The notes under the pieces were generated by a model that saw only the letters and a list, made by a program, of their open reading frames with translations, had not been told where the DNA came from and made no database searches. DNA of 64,000 nucleotides from Adenophora triphylla var. japonica (lineage: Eukaryota; Streptophyta; Magnoliopsida; Asterales; Campanulaceae), in the NCBI GenBank assembly GCA_022495995.1, contig JAFEMH010002492.1:1-64000 (forward strand), read 5' to 3'. Of this stretch, positions 34,606 to 45,423 are shown in pieces (positions within the stretch are counted from its first letter, which is position 1; every line of letters begins with the position of its first letter). The position numbers and the translations under genes were made by a program.

Positions 34606-35149
34606 TGATGTAATTGAGTTGCAGCGGGATAAAATAAATAGTAACCGGATAGGCAATTAATCGAAACAACGATCAATTGACCCAATTCGAATCCACGAAT
34701 TAGGGTTTGGCAAGATTAACACCTAATAATAGATGAGAACCCCGAAGAACAGAAGGAATCCACCTTCAATAAGTCAAGAAAGACTCACAATTGCGAAAGC
34801 AATCAAATAAATTATCAAAATTCAACTTAATGATTACAAAAGCCCTAGCAACTATTTATAATAAAGGAAAGAACATTCTAGACCTAAAACCCTAATGAAA
34901 ACCCTAATTAAAAACGGAATTAAGCTTGACAAAAATACCCCTAGCTTATTATTCAAGAGAAAGGAAACTAAAATAAAACTGCTGTTTATTCCGGCTCTTG
35001 CGCGGTCGCCCAGCTTTCTTGCGCAGCCGCCCACACGTACAGAAACTATTACGCCAAAATTCCTCCTGCGCGGTCGCCCATGATCCTTTGCGCGGCCGCC
35101 CACCTGCCCAGAACCATCTCCACGCCTGCTTCGGAACCAGATTACATCA
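34606..35149 (-). repeat. 5' LTR of small element (544 bp)
   Basis: Nearly identical to 33,279-33,820. The four GC-rich boxes are at 34,998-35,103, one changed to GCGCAGCCGCCC. Confidence 0.9.
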
Positions 35150-36406
35150 TTTGTGGTCAAAGTTCAACAAAAAAGTCAAATGGGACAAACATTTTGGGAC
35201 GGAGGGAGTATATGATTAGAAGTTCTTAAATTACACAAATAGCGAAATGGACGATGTTATCCTAGGCTGTTATCTGCGAACCCTTGACACTCTTACAATT
35301 TTTTTTTTTTTTTAAATCTGAGCTTGTTATGGAAAGGCCTCATTTTCTTTTGACTATCCAGGTATGTGAACCTCGTTTCAACTTAACACACTTAACCCAA
35401 ACCCAATTACTTGTCGTTGGCTCCATTTCACTTCATTTCAGTGCTTGGTTCTGGTGAAACCGAAGTTCGCTCTAAGCTGGTAGCTGGTTTACCCTTCTTA
35501 AGATGTGGCCCTATGATTCATATTTAAGTGGCATGGCAAACTCGAAATGGTGGATCTAATTTATGGAATGCTTCTCATCTGGAAGATGTAGTTGATATTT
35601 TCTTGTATTATAAATGCATAGCAATTCTTGTAAGGGATAATGGAAGAACAAAAGGTTGGGAAATGCTTATTTTGCTTTATGGCCTTCACATTGCCAATGA
35701 ATTGGAGATCACTAACTAGAAGCCGTCTTTCAGATATAAGTTTCAGATTTATTTTCAAGCTGGTGGCATGGATAGAACTTGTGTCGTACTTTTGGCATCT
35801 TGAGGCAGTGGGGTAATCCCTAAATATATAACTGTGACCGCTCTTTTGAAGATTCCTAGGCCAAGACATTCTTTTTAACTGTAAACTTCTCTGTGTATTG
35901 CTTTGTAGTTCACCAAATAATCAGGCTAGGCTTGATTTATACGGAGTATATAACTAAGAAACACATCACTTGTTGATATAGGCGGTATGGGACAAATGCA
36001 ACTCTTCCACAGTACTAGCAGCTTGGAAATGCAACATTTTGCTTTCTGAAAACGTGATATAATCAAATTCAACATTGTCCGTTCCAATTTTGTGTTTTTT
36101 TTCGTGTGTTAAAACGAATGCTGTAGTTGATAACTGTGTTCCTTAATGCTTGTAACATCAATTAGCTGATCGCTGACATATATTATCTTTTCAGTATGGG
36201 CAGGATTTTCTGAAAGAACTCGAGATGGGAACAAGTTCATTGTAGCAGAAAGGTCAACAAATAGGGTGGGACGGAATTTCTGCACTGAGACAGCAGAATC
36301 CATTACCGAGGAGCAGAGGTTAAGAAAAGAATCAAATGGGTACTTTGATGAGAATGGAAAAGAAGATACTCCTGCTAACCTTCTTGATACAGTTTTTGGT
36401 GATTAA

Positions 36407-36751
36407 TGATAGAAGGGCACTGGATACATAATGTTCACTCGTTAACATGCCCTAGCATCACAATCGTAAAAAAGACAGTGTGGCTTCTTTGTTGCTATGT
36501 CAAACAAATCCCGCGATTGGAAAAGTGGAGGCAATAGTTGAAATGCTAACTAATTAAGAATCTCACGCCACAGTTGCGATATTTTATAGTTAAATTGGTA
36601 ACATTTTTTTTTTACAGGTTTTATATGGGTTAGAATTCAGCATGAGGATATTAAAAGTAACTTGTGTTGTATCCTATTTTACTAGAAGTAATAGTTGTTT
36701 GTGCTTATTTTCTTTCCTAAAACTTTCTTGGGGAAACATACCCAGATAAAG

Positions 36752-36822
<71 letters not shown>

Positions 36823-37204
36823 TCACGCACAAATGCATATGGAGGCTGGACGCTATCATCGGCACCATGTCAATGCATGTATTACAAGGTTGGTTCATTG
36901 ATCCTTGGACCACATTGATTAAATACTTTAGCGTGATATGCAGCTTAATTGACGGATTTTCATTGGTAACTTTGCCATACAGGTCCCTTGCAATGTGAAA
37001 GTTCACAAACATGGTGCATTGTTCACAGATCTTTTTTTCAATGGTGAGTAACCTTTGACCTTTGTAACGAGTCAGGTTTCTGTTTCTTCCCCTCTCCTTT
37101 TTAACCAAATAGGTACTACTTTTGTCATTGCTTCTGCTTATAATTGCCTTATCATTGTCTCAATTATCTTTTTCATTTCATGCTCACATATGATCTGTAA
37201 ATGT

Positions 37205-37265
<61 letters not shown>

Positions 37266-38272
37266 ACACACACATACATATATCGGACAAATTTGACTAA
37301 CTAGTACTATGAGGTATTGACTTTATAATGAGCAGAAAAAGATACGCCTTTATGCCAATATTAAGGGGTCCCGATGTTTAGACCTTATGTAACATTCCAC
37401 TCATTCAGACTATATCAATATGCTTCTAATTTTCTTCTGACAGGCATTTTATTTGGACTCATCATTGACAAGAGCACATAAAACAAGGCCTACTTGTGTG
37501 GGATCTTCAATCCCTTTATGCTCTGTATTCCATTAAAGGGAAATCAAATTATTTTTATAATCACTCTTCTTTTTCCAATTATTCTTGATTGGTATTTTAG
37601 GCTTTCACTAGCCTACTTTAGAAGTTTATTTTTTCCTCCAAAAACTATATTATCACATTAGTGTTTGTGATTAGGGTGAGCAAATTGTATAATGTTTAAG
37701 GTGTAAAAAGAAAACTGGTCAAAGGTATCTCACTTTCAACCCCTGCCGTCTCTCCACACACATCAAACAAAGGGAATAGACTCTTTAAATCGTATATATG
37801 CACTTTGAATAGGATTATTTGGCCTTCCATTTGCCTTGTGGACCCCAACATGTGGTTGATCCATTTTTTCGATTTTCCCTTTCGGCTTTCCTAGGTATTA
37901 TATATTGGTTGAGATGAGACTAAATTGTAAAAGTGCCACTTGCTATAGAGACTTCTTCAAGAGGACTGAAAGTCATAGTTTCACTGGTAGGAGTTGTTGG
38001 ATTCTTTTGTCATGAAGCTCAACAAATGTTACTCCATTGTCAAACTTTATCTCATTTCTTGGAGCAGTTGGGATAGTTTGTTTTCCATTATAACTACTTT
38101 CTTGTCTGCCCGCATTCTCACCAATCACCCCACCTTTCTTGGCATGTCTTTTTGCATGATATATAGATCACTGATTTAAAATACGCTCCCTATCCCAGTT
38201 TTTATTCCGTAGTCATTGTGAAAGCTTTTGCCCAGTCACAATATTCTACTGTGAATTTATTTTGTGAAAAAA
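36407..38272. other. Intergenic region with CT microsatellites
   Basis: Two long (CT)n runs at about 36,758-36,806 (followed by (CA)n) and 37,207-37,261. No credible gene. The last few hundred bases are probably promoter and 5' UTR of the DNase I-like gene. Confidence 0.6.
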
Positions 38273-40137
38273 ATGCCTAAAACGTTACGGAATTTCAGCA
38301 GGAAAATTTGGCACCTTTGGTCGAGGGTACGTTGGCTGATATGGAAGAGGACGAAGCCTAAAGTTGTTATTAGAAGATTTAGAAAGCGGAGTTCAAAAAG
38401 TCAGCAAAGTGGCAAACCAATCGAAAAATCTCCAACTCGTCCTAATCCCCAAACGGGTAGTCTTTTATGTCAAAATCCTATCCGAATTGCCACTTTCAAT
38501 GTTGCTTTGTTTGCCCTTGCACCTGCACTCCCAAAAGCAGAGAAATCTTCAGTTTTCATTCATAAAGAGGAAGATTACTTGAAGCTCAATAGCCACCCCA
38601 AGAGCATACTAAAGCAATCTCCTCTACACCAATCGTTTCACAATTCTGACCAATTTACCCTTCAGCCGAAATCAAAGTTGAAAGTGTCAATAAATCTTCC
38701 TGATAATGAGATCTCATTGGCTCACAATAAAGTTCTTAGCTTTGCTGAAGAGCCTGAAATTAGTAGGAGCCAAGTTCCAATGAGGTCTCCTATATGTTTC
38801 CCTTCGAGCATGATTAATTGGATGGAAGATGGATGCTCGAGGGGAAGTAGAACAATTTTCGATGTACTAAAAGAGGTGGATGCTGATATCTTGGCTTTAC
38901 AGGATGTCAAGGCCGAGGAGGAGAAAAACATGCAGCCGTTATCAGATTTGGCATACGCTTTAGGTATGAATTATGTGTTTGCAGAGAGTTGGGCTCCAGA
39001 GTATGGGAACGCCATTTTGTCTAAATGGCCAATAAAGAAGTGGAAAGTTCAGAAAATCTTTGATGATCAAGATTTCAGGTATTCTTTCTGTTGCCTTAAT
39101 CAACAATAAAAAATAATACTCCCTCCGTCCCATAATTAATGTCGCATTTGACTTATCAACGTTTTTAAGTATTGTGCTTTGGTTTTTTGTTCAATGCTTG
39201 TACAACGGTAAAATTGCACCAAAACTATTTCTTTATTTAGAAACTCAACATTTATATTGGAATTGACCAAAAAGGAAAGTCGTCATCTATTTTAGGACGG
39301 ACTTATGGAGGGAGTATTATTACACGCAGAATTAGCTAAGAATACTCTTGTAATGCTGAATGCAGGAATGTGCTGAAGGCCACAATTGATGTGCCAAGTA
39401 CAGGAGAAATTAATGTCTACTGCACCCAATTAGATCATCTTGATGAGAATTGGCGGATGAAGCAAATTAACGCAATTATTCAATCAAGCGATCGTCCTCA
39501 TATCTTGGCGGGCGGTCTTAATTCTCTCAATGCATCTGATTATGCATCAGAGAGGTGGGCAGACATTGTCAGGGTAATTTTTTATTTTTTTAAAAAATCT
39601 ATTACAATTTATCAAAAAAAAAAAATTGAATAAGTGAATTGTTAATTAAGCTATCTGTTAGTACAGTATTATGAGGAGGTAGGAAAGCCTACACCAAGAA
39701 CTGAAGTGATGAACTTGTTGAAGGGAAAAGAATATGCAGATGCCAAAGACTTTGCAGGGGAGTGTGAGCCAGTTGTGATCATTGCTAAAGGCCAGAGTAT
39801 GAACACACGACCTTTATTCTTGATTTTTACGTAATATTTCTGTTAAAAAGTCTGAATAAAAGATTAATGGCCGGCATTAACAGATGTGCAAGGAACTTGT
39901 AAGTATGGTACAAGAGTTGATTACGTATTGGCATCAAAGGAACTGGGATACAAGTTTGTTCCGGGATCATACTCGGTTATTTCGTCGAAAGGAACTTCAG
40001 ATCATCATCTTGTTCAGGTTGATATTATGAAAGGAAACGATAATTATAGTACGATTTCAAGAAGAAAGAAGAAATTAAAACAACAGATTACCAACTTCAG
40101 AAACTATGGAGTGTTGTTCTTCAAGAGTGACACTTGA
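38273..40137 (+). CDS. DNase I-like (endonuclease/exonuclease/phosphatase) family protein, four exons
   Basis: Exons 38,273-39,078, 39,366-39,573, 39,667-39,796 and 39,884-40,137 join in phase to 1,398 nt (465 aa plus TGA) with GT-AG introns. A plant family of Mg-dependent phosphoesterase-fold proteins of unclear substrate. Visible: basic N-terminus with WHLWSRVRWLIWKR, fold start IRIATFNVALFALAPALP (Asn of motif 1), a variable linker with KSILKQSPLH, DADILALQDVKAEEE (catalytic Glu position reads as Gln-Asp), ILSKWPIKKWKV, ILAGGLNSLNASDY (usually GD.N, here GLN) and the end GTSDHHLVQVDI (SDH motif). Start chosen at the first ATG, MPKTLRN. Possibly not catalytic in the usual way because two acidic motif residues differ. 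Intact, unlike its neighbours. Confidence 0.85.
39119..39314. mobile_element. Stowaway MITE in intron 1 of the DNase I-like gene, TSD TA
   Basis: Termini CTCCCTCCGTCCC and TTATGGAGGGAG, TA flanks, 196 bp. Confidence 0.85.
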
Positions 40138-40217
40138 ACCCTTTTAATTTTATTTTTTTGTTTGTAAGAAATAGCATTATACTTTATTAATTAAATTTAT
40201 AGATGAAATTTTTAATC

Positions 40218-40664
40218 TGTAACGAATTAAGGTTCAAAGGAATTTGGGGATTACCGTTGGATTTGAAATAAGGGGATACGACGTCGTTGGTTAATAAGCG
40301 TATCAGCAAGTTCAATAGCGAGCTTAGCCATAAACGTTTTCTTTAAGTAGCACGTCGTCGTTTTGTAGCTTAATTAGTTTTAATTTCAGTTACTTAAAAC
40401 TACGTCGTTTTATAGTGAGAGAAGTGGCCGTTGTAAACCACGTGATTTCTCTCTCTTATGTCGCTGGGAAACGCCATTGTTGGCATAATGCATTTTACCA
40501 GAAATTTCCCAACTCTCTCTCTCTCTCTCTAATTCTCTAATTTCTCACTCATCTCATGCTCTGTATTCTCTCTAATTCTCTTCTCATCCAATCTATATCA
40601 AAATTCTCCGTTTCCATTTGAATTAATTGTCCTCATAATTGATTCAATTGGCCTGGGCATAACA
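40218..40664 (+). repeat. Reina-like 5' LTR (447 bp)
   Basis: TGTAACGAATT...GGGCATAACA. Contains ACGTCGT repeats and a CT tract near 40,510. Confidence 0.92.
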
Positions 40665-40667
40665 AAT

Positions 40668-40680
40668 TGGTATCAAAGCA
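40668..40680 (+). other. Primer-binding site of Reina-like element
   Basis: TGGTATCAAAGCA, initiator-Met type with one mismatch, three bases after the LTR. Confidence 0.88.
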
Positions 40681-40698
40681 ATTGAATTCACGGAAAAA

Positions 40699-41830
40699 CA
40701 TGGTTAGTGTTCGCATGAATGCAGTGGAATCAAACATCAGGTCATTAGAAGAGAAATTTAATGGGCTTGAAGGTGTTGTAGAATCAAGAACAACGGAGCT
40801 GAAGGAGGAGATGACGGCGCTGAGTAAGGGAATGGAAGAAATGACTCGGTTGTTGATGGAGATGAAATCCAACAATGGCAAGGACAAAGTGGATGAAGCT
40901 GGGCGATGTTTAAAGGGAAATAGCAGCGCTGGATCAATCCTAGGAGCGTCACCTGGAGTTGGTAAGCAGATCCCAGCTAATGAACATGAGAAACAAGGTA
41001 AAACATGTAATGAGGCTATTTTTAGTGATGATTCTACTAAGGCTATTAAAGGGGCTGGTTATGGGCATGAGGTTAGATCTGATAAAGGGATTAGTGAATC
41101 ATATAAGAAACATTTCAAATTGGAATTTCCAAAGTTCTCTGGTATTGGTCATAGGGGTTGGATTCATAAGTGTCAATAGTTTTTCAAATATAGAGATGTT
41201 CCATTGGGTGATAGGGTGGAATTAGCTACGATGCATTTTGAAGGTGGTGCTGAGTTTTGGTACCAAAACTTTTGTGAGGAGATTGATGGGTGTGCGTGGG
41301 AAGAATTCATTGACAAGGTGGCCATTAGGTTTAGGCCTTAAGCTTATCAGAATGTGGAAGGGGAGTTTGCAAGCCTGCAACAGCTGAGCTCAGTCAGTGA
41401 ATATCAAGCCAAGTTTGAGAAAATGAGGGCATTGATGAAGGTGGAAAATACTGGATTGAGTGAGAGGTTTTACATTAAAAACTTCATTAAAGGACTCAAG
41501 GAAGAAATAAGATTTAGAGTGCAATCTCAATTCCCATCTACCCTTACTCAGGCAATCAACTTGGCAAGGATTGAAGAATCACATTGGGAAGCATCCATCA
41601 GGAAACTTAAGTCAGTCACCTATAAACCCAACCCAAATTATTCCTCATACACCACAAACAACCAGTCCAACACTACAATATCTCAGCCTACCAAAATGAA
41701 CCCCAGTAATACCAAATATTCCCAGTTTTCCTCACCTTCCATTAACCAAGTTAAGGATAATTCAGCAGCCACAAAACCTACCATTCCCATTAAACACTTA
41801 ACACAGGCTGAAATGCAAGCTAGGAGGGAG
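40699..41830 (+). pseudogene. Reina-like gag, two in-frame stops
   Basis: Begins MVSVRMNAVESNIRSLEEKF (coiled coil). Stops TAG at 41,177 and TAA at 41,339 lie in the same frame as the rest (LATMHFEGGAEFWYQNF, SVSEYQAKFEKMRALMKV, FIKGLKEEIRFRVQ). No normal CCHC knuckle follows: the position reads ARREKGLFYNCDEVFKYGLKC. Confidence 0.85.
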
Positions 41831-41989
41831 AAGGGCTTATTTTATAACTGTGATGAAGTCTTCAAATATGGTCTCAAATGCAAGAATAGACAGATCTTCA
41901 TGCTGGGAATCGAAAATGGAGAAGAAGAGGAGGAATGGCATGATACATTAGACACACATGTGGAAGAAATAGAAAAAGTGGACCAGCCA

Positions 41990-42631
41990 AAGGAGGATTT
42001 GAGCATCTTAACACATGCTCTGTCTGGGAGTACAACATTGCAGACTCTCAAACTTACGGGAAAGGTGGGCAATAAGAAGTTCTCAGTGCTCATTGATAGT
42101 GGAAGCACTCACAACTTCCTAGAGGCCAACACAGCTGAGAAATTGGGATGTGTAGTGACACCCACACCCGAGGTACCTGTGATTGTAGCAGATGGCAGCA
42201 AAATACAAAGTCAAGGAGAGTGTAAAGGGTTCAGGTGGAAACTGCAGGATATTGAATTTGTGGGAGATATGAAGGTTATTAAGCTAGGGGGTTGTGATGC
42301 AGTTTTGGGAGTGCAATGGCTCAAAACACTAGGGCCTATAACTTTCGACTTCAATGAGATGTCAATGGGGTTCAACTATATGGGAAATTATTGTACATTG
42401 CAGGGGGTACAACATGCCATGATGCTGAAGTTTATGACAACCCCAACAGCTACAAAATTGCTGAATGATCTACCTTGTGGGGCAGTGGTTCAATTGTATT
42501 CACTATCTGTAGTAAATGATGAAGGGGAATTGGACATACAAATTTCGACACTATTGGATGAGTATGAAGATGTTTTTGCAGAGCCCAAGGAGATGCCACC
42601 AAGGAGGAAATTTGACCATGCAATACCCTGA
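41990..42631 (+). pseudogene. Reina-like aspartic protease and linker
   Basis: In frame with gag. Active site VLIDSGSTHNFLEANTAEKL, then VIVADGSKIQSQGEC and GCDAVLGVQWLKTLGPITFD. The frame ends at TGA 42,629-42,631 and RT continues in another phase. Confidence 0.88.
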
Positions 42632-42644
42632 AAACTGGAAGCCA

Positions 42645-43266
42645 ACCAGTGAACAATAGGCCTTACAAGTGTCCCTACTTCCAGAAAAATGAGATTGAAA
42701 AGATCATCAAAGAGCTATTGGACAGTGGAGTGATCCAACATAGCTAAAGCCCCTTTGCCTCACCTGTGATATTGGTTAAAAAGAAGGATGGTACATGGAG
42801 AATGTGTATTGATTATAGGGGCTTAAATCAATTGACTGTCAAAGATAAATTTCCTATTCCAATCATAGATGAGTTGTTGGATGAGCTACATGGGTCCAAG
42901 TTCTTTACTAAGTTAGATTTGAGGTCATGGTATCATCAAATCAGAATGAGGGAAGAAGACATCAGTAAGACTGCATTCAAAACACATCATGGACATTATG
43001 AGTTCAAGGTGATGCCCTTTGGACTCACAAATGTACCAGTCACCTTCCAAGCTCTGATGAACTCAGTATTTGAAGATTTTATGAGGAAATTTTTATTAGT
43101 ATTCTTTGATGATATACTAATATATAGTCCTACCATGGAACTGCACTTAGTCCATCTCAGATTAACATTGGAGAGGTTAAGAGAACATCAATTGTTTATG
43201 AAGAAAAGCAAATGTTCATTTGGGAGAGATAAGGTGGAGTATTTGGGGTACATAGTTACGGGGAGG
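42645..43266 (+). pseudogene. Reina-like reverse transcriptase, N-terminal part
   Basis: NRPYKCPYFQKNEIEKIIKE, a stop at 42,745, then [41 protein letters not shown] and FFDDILIY (YVDD box variant). RT stops at [11 protein letters not shown] where a solo LTR is inserted at 43,271. Confidence 0.9.
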
Positions 43267-43270
43267 GTAG

Positions 43271-44686
43271 GCGAATGTATGCTCGCCGAAATTAAAAGTT
43301 TTTGGGAGTCGCCACGCCTGCTTTTAATGGAAAAACATTGAAAAACCAATTTGAAAATAGAGAGATAAGGTTCGGGGGTCAGGTTACATGTTGGGAAGAA
43401 CCGAGAGTTCACCCAACACGCCTCGTAATACGAGTCTTTCTATAACATAACATCCAATCATTCATGAGTGTGTGCAAGGGTGTGAAACGAATTATGGCAA
43501 ATATTCTTTGCTTTTATTGATAAACTGAGGAACTACAACTTGTGAACCATTTGGTAAGGGAGGCCACATCCCAATTACAACAAATTCTGAACAGAGCATA
43601 CAACTGAAATGAACCTTCTGCCAGAGGCTACTTGTGTCACGTGACACAGGACTCCACATGTCCAGTTGTGTCGCGTGACACTAATGGCCACTTTGCAGAG
43701 GCTTTATAAGGCTCAAATTACAGTACCATCAAATAACCATAACATCGAATTACATCATGAATTGAATTCAGAGAGCATGGAAATTAAAAAATGACATTCA
43801 AGAGGGTGTGGATATGGGGAATCCACACTCTCTTGATGAACATGCACCAATATATCAACTCATCCCATAAAACCAACAACATGGAACATGTAATTCACTA
43901 TAGCATTGGAGACTTAAACAGAGAGATTGCAGTCAGATCATTAGCAGCTTGTGCATGAGATCAAGGAGAAAATAGAGAGAGCTAGAGAGAGGGATAGAAA
44001 TCGTTACCCTTGTAGTCCACTTTCCACTATACCAAGTCGATATAGGGAACCTTCAATCAGCTTCTGAAACTAGATTCAAGCTCAGGAACAATGGAGGATT
44101 GGATCCTCAATGAGGGTATGAGTGTATAGAGAAGAACTTGGGTGGTTTGTAAAGAGAGATGGGGGAATTGGGAGGAATTAGTGTGTGTTTGTGTGTGTTT
44201 TAGGAGAGAGAGAGAGGTTTCTGGCGTGATTTTGACAGAGTAACCTTAGGGAGGCTAGCAGGGATCCCAAAATGAGAGGGGAAGGGTCTTATTTATAGCT
44301 GCATGGGAAGTGGCTACTTCTTTCGCACGGCTGAACAAAGGTAACCATTTTCCTTCTAGAACATGCAAGGTGGCAGCTTGGAATGATCGCCATGGCTTGT
44401 TGTGTCGCACGGCTAAAGGAGGCATAATCATTTTCCTTCTGGAAGCATGCTAGTTGGCGTATTCTGGACCTTTCTTTGATAATTCCTTATAGGTCCCAAC
44501 TGAATAATACCTCACAAGTCCTTCTGCATGGAAAAAGGACCGAAAGGCACTTCCTTAGCAAGAAACTTATAAAAAGCTCCCGAAAGTCTCGGAATGGACC
44601 GGAAATATACCAAAATGCACCCTAATGTACTTTTATTATGTAAAAGACACTTTTATTGGGTCGCAAATTGGATTGGGGTACTTACA
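43271..44686 (-). mobile_element. Solo LTR (1.4 kb) inserted in RT, TSD GTAG
   Basis: In minus sense it starts TGTAAGTACCCCAATC at 44,686, as in the LTR family at 8,136-11,080. TATA box at 44,289-44,298. It also contains GTGTCACGTGACAC at about 43,634-43,647. GTAG is duplicated at 43,267-43,270 and 44,687-44,690; removing the insert restores an uninterrupted RT frame. The left terminus lacks a TG/CA signature, so the end is provisional. Confidence 0.7.
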
Positions 44687-45423
44687 GTAGCAACTGATCC
44701 CACAAAGATCGAAAGCATGCAAGGATGGCCCATCGATACCTCTATTAAAAGTTTGAGGGGATTCTTTGGGTTAACTGGGTATTACAGGAGTTTTATAAGG
44801 CATTATGGAGTAATTAGTAAGCCATTGACAAAGCTGCTACAGAAGAATGCCTTTGGATGGAATGCAGAAGCTGACAAGGCTTTCCAAACACTGAAGCAAG
44901 CCATGATTTCTGCCCCAATTTTGGTTATGCCTGATTTTTTGAAAGCATTCATTGTGGAGACTGATGCTTGTTCCAATGGCTTGGGTGATGTGCTAATGCA
45001 AGAGGGAAATCCTATAGCTTTTGTTAGCAAGGCTTTAGGACCTAAACACTTGGGAATGTCAACTTACGAGAAGGAATTCCTAGCAATCTTGTTGGCTGTG
45101 GAGAAATGGAGGTACTACTTGTGTGGGCAGAAATTTTAAATAAAAATAGACCATCAAAGCTTAAAATACCTCATGGAGCAGAGGGTTACTGGAGGTTTAC
45201 AACAGAAATGGATTTCGAAATTGTTGGAAGATGATTATACAATAACATATAAGAAGGGGGTAGAAAACAAAGTGGCGGATGCTTTATCAAGGTTGAATGA
45301 GGATACAAATGGGGTGAAATGTCAAGCTATTACCATTGTCCAACCTCAATGGGTCCAAGAGGTAATAGGTAGCTGGGAAGGAGATACTGAGATCCAAGAA
45401 ATATTAGAGGGGGTAATGACCAA
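44687..45423 (+). pseudogene. Reina-like RT end and RNase H
   Basis: VATDPTKIESMQGWP and LRGFFGLTGYYRSFI (connection), then RNase H: FIVETDACSNGLGDVLMQE, STYEKEFLAILLAVEKWRYY; a TAA follows GQKF at 45,137, then DHQSLKYLMEQR and VADALSRL. Cut at EGVMTN by the Tat element. Confidence 0.88.

Larger units (their letters stand above)
33274..35154 (-). mobile_element. Small non-autonomous LTR retrotransposon, TSD TTTGT
   Basis: 1,871 bp between TTTGT duplications (33,274-33,278 and 35,150-35,154). LTRs 33,279-33,820 and 34,606-35,149 (542/544 bp, about ten differences). The minus strand is the sense: PBS next to the right LTR, one open frame filling the interior, and a polypurine tract (AAAGTGGGAGTGTA) next to the left LTR. 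No protease, RT, RNase H or integrase, so it must be mobilised in trans. It resembles in plan the gag-only TR-GAG class, but no zinc knuckle or gag core is recognised. Confidence 0.9.
27094..35208. mobile_element. Stowaway MITE split by two LTR retrotransposons
   Basis: Left half from CTCCCTCCGTCCC (27,094) to 27,268. Right half from 35,155 to GGGACGGAGGGAG (35,208). TA flanks on both sides. The two halves share the inverted sequence AAAATGTTTGTCCCA / TGGGACAAACATTTT. About 233 bp when the insertions are removed. Confidence 0.9.
26148..36194 (+). other. 10-kb terminal intron of the methyltransferase gene, filled by nested elements
   Basis: Donor GGAG|GTAATC and acceptor TTTTCAG|TATGGG. Subtracting the inserted copia (6.0 kb plus TSD) and mini-LTR element (1.9 kb plus TSD) leaves about 2.2 kb, of which 233 bp is a MITE. 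26,148-27,090 and 35,211-36,194 show no other gene. Confidence 0.75.
24195..36406 (+). pseudogene. SpoU/TrmH-family RNA 2'-O-methyltransferase gene, broken by copia insertion
   Basis: Four exons recognised: 24,195-24,375 (HDIAKRHNVGT...ELILVGRRDF...GSHGSTSHVRF), 24,496-24,597 (ERDCDICGVEI...TAFLLGNE), 26,021-26,147 (GTELSAKE...QYGCGTASLNVTVAASIVL) and 36,195-36,406 (VWAGFSERTRDGNKFIV...to TAA). The family transfers methyl from AdoMet to ribose in tRNA/rRNA; AdoMet-site motifs NEG.GL and YGCGTASLNV span exons 2-3. Splice sites are GT-AG with consistent phases. The start and first residues are missing: a copia LTR ends at 24,194. Exon 1 has an extra T and a lost base near 24,225-24,240 and another extra T after GRRDF, giving stops. 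NEGTGL has become NEGTEL and YIPQ has become YILQ. All this points to a pseudogene, unless the indels are assembly errors. Confidence 0.85.

Noticed and set aside
33833..34669. Longer 278-codon version of the small-element ORF
   Set aside because: The extra N-terminus is translated from the LTR and PBS. The first ATG after the PBS (34,579) is the better start.
36758..37300. Ser-Leu repeat frames over CT runs
   Set aside because: Microsatellite translation.
38264..38272. Upstream GTG as start of the DNase I-like gene
   Set aside because: Plant genes rarely start at GTG. The ATG at 38,273 is nine bases downstream in the same frame.
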